A stretch of 64,000 nucleotides of DNA from Lysobacter firmicutimachus (GTDB lineage Bacteria > Pseudomonadota > Gammaproteobacteria > Xanthomonadales > Xanthomonadaceae): NCBI RefSeq assembly GCF_037027445.1, contig NZ_JBANDL010000002.1, positions 620,001-684,000 on the forward strand. Direction: 5' to 3'. This document shows, piece by piece, positions 63,490 to 64,000 of the stretch (its first letter is position 1; every line of letters starts with the position of its first letter). A program made the position numbers and the translations under genes. The notes below the pieces were generated by a model that did not search any database, had not been told where the DNA came from, and was given only the letters and a program-made list of their open reading frames with translations.

Positions 63490-64000
63490 CTAGCCGCGCG
63501 CGACCGCATGGCCCTGCGCGCGCCAGGCCTCGAAGCCGCCGGCCAGCGGCCGCACCCGCTTGAAGCCGCGGCGGCGCAGCTCGCGCGCCAGCGTCGCGGC
63601 CGAAGCCTCGTTGGGACAGTCGCAGTACACCACGACCTCGTCGCGCGGCGCTATGCCGACGTCGTCGAGCGAGGCGACGAACACCGCACCGGGGATCCAG
63701 CCGGCGGCATCGCGTTGCTGGTGCGAGCGCACGTCGAGGATCAGCGGGCCGGCCCCGTCTTCGAGCAACCGGTACAGCTCCCCGGCCGAGATCCGCGCCA
63801 TGCGCAGCTCGCGCAGGAACCACTGGCGCTTCAGCAGCTTGTAGCCGACGAAGGCGGCGATCGCGGCGAGAATCGCCAGCAGGCCATAGCGCCCCGCCGT
63901 TTCCAGGCCTTCCAGCACCTGGTTGACGGCGCGATGGAACACCGCGCCGATCGCCACCGCCACGCCGGCCCACAGCAGCGCGCCCAGGCCGTCGTAGAAG
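63490..64000 (-). CDS. DedA-rhodanese fusion protein, C-terminal part
   Basis: The last 170 or so residues of a gene running off the right edge. The first visible segment (FYDGLGALLWAGVAVAIGAV, then GLLAILAAIAAFVGYKLLKR) looks like the end of a DedA-type membrane domain. A rhodanese domain follows (LILDVRSHQQRDAAGWIPGA, then VVVYCDCPNEASA with the active-site Cys, and RPLAGGFEAWRAQGH). Such DedA-rhodanese fusions occur in Xanthomonadaceae. The DedA part is not in view, so its identity is inferred. Confidence 0.8.
   Translation of the reverse strand, partial: FYDGLGALLWAGVAVAIGAVFHRAVNQVLEGLETAGRYGLLAILAAIAAFVGYKLLKRQWFLRELRMARISAGELYRLLEDGAGPLILDVRSHQQRDAAGWIPGAVFVASLDDVGIAPRDEVVVYCDCPNEASAATLARELRRRGFKRVRPLAGGFEAWRAQGHAVARG

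Overview
The window is about 70% GC with strong codon bias, which leaves very long open frames antisense to real genes. It encodes Tat-exported enzymes, a TonB-dependent receptor, two autotransporters and several DD-peptidase-like hydrolases. It also carries heptamer and 'TGTAGGAGCGGCG'-type dispersed repeats that I associate with Xanthomonadaceae. The best guess is a Lysobacter-like gammaproteobacterium. No tRNA, rRNA, phage, IS element or CRISPR array was seen.

Layout. 1-3.9 kb: a partial MocR regulator whose start codon directly abuts a heptamer repeat, two small membrane proteins, a cupin/ADP-ribosylglycohydrolase pair and a small exported protein. 4.1-16.6 kb: a carbohydrate/amino-sugar locus. 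Reading leftward it has a TIM-barrel-like protein, SDR, fold-III PLP deaminase, RpiR regulator, D-aminoacylase-like deacylase, DgoK, DgoA and GH35 beta-galactosidase. Reading rightward it has RidA, a Tat-exported GH109-like oxidoreductase/glycosidase and a second RidA. An exact 566-bp tandem duplication lies at the junction of the last two. 16.6-24.8 kb: a tight hydroxyproline operon (AraC regulator; epimerase; three-subunit dehydrogenase; deaminase; semialdehyde dehydrogenase; M24 peptidase). 25-40.4 kb: a DUF885 peptidase, an L,D-transpeptidase-like lipoprotein, then a set consistent with peptidoglycan-peptide scavenging (RpiR, Ala-Glu epimerase, NlpC/P60, transglutaminase-like protein, TonB receptor, serine hydrolases, VanX-type dipeptidase). 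40.6-41.8 kb: ohrR-ohr with shared operator-like sites. 42.2-48.6 kb: a giant repeat autotransporter with an abnormal tail beyond its barrel. 49.4-54.4 kb: a ribosomal-peptide cluster (HlyD, C39-peptidase ABC transporter, 58-residue precursor, MvdD-like ATP-grasp ligase), the best candidate for an undescribed product. 54.6-58.1 kb: a DUF418 protein and a two-component system whose kinase has a frameshift. 58.3-64 kb: an S8 protease autotransporter, LysE exporter, DUF4031 and VOC proteins, and the C-terminal end of a DedA-rhodanese fusion.

How they fit. The GH35, GH109, oxidative amino-sugar and hydroxyproline genes together suggest breakdown of glycosylated or hydroxyproline-rich proteins. 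The muropeptide genes and secreted proteases suit a predatory or saprophytic lifestyle. The ATP-grasp cluster predicts a graspetide (omega-ester/amide peptide) with a TTxxT...DDxxDxDD core, cleaved after Gly-Gly and exported by its own transporter. All functions are inferred from sequence alone.
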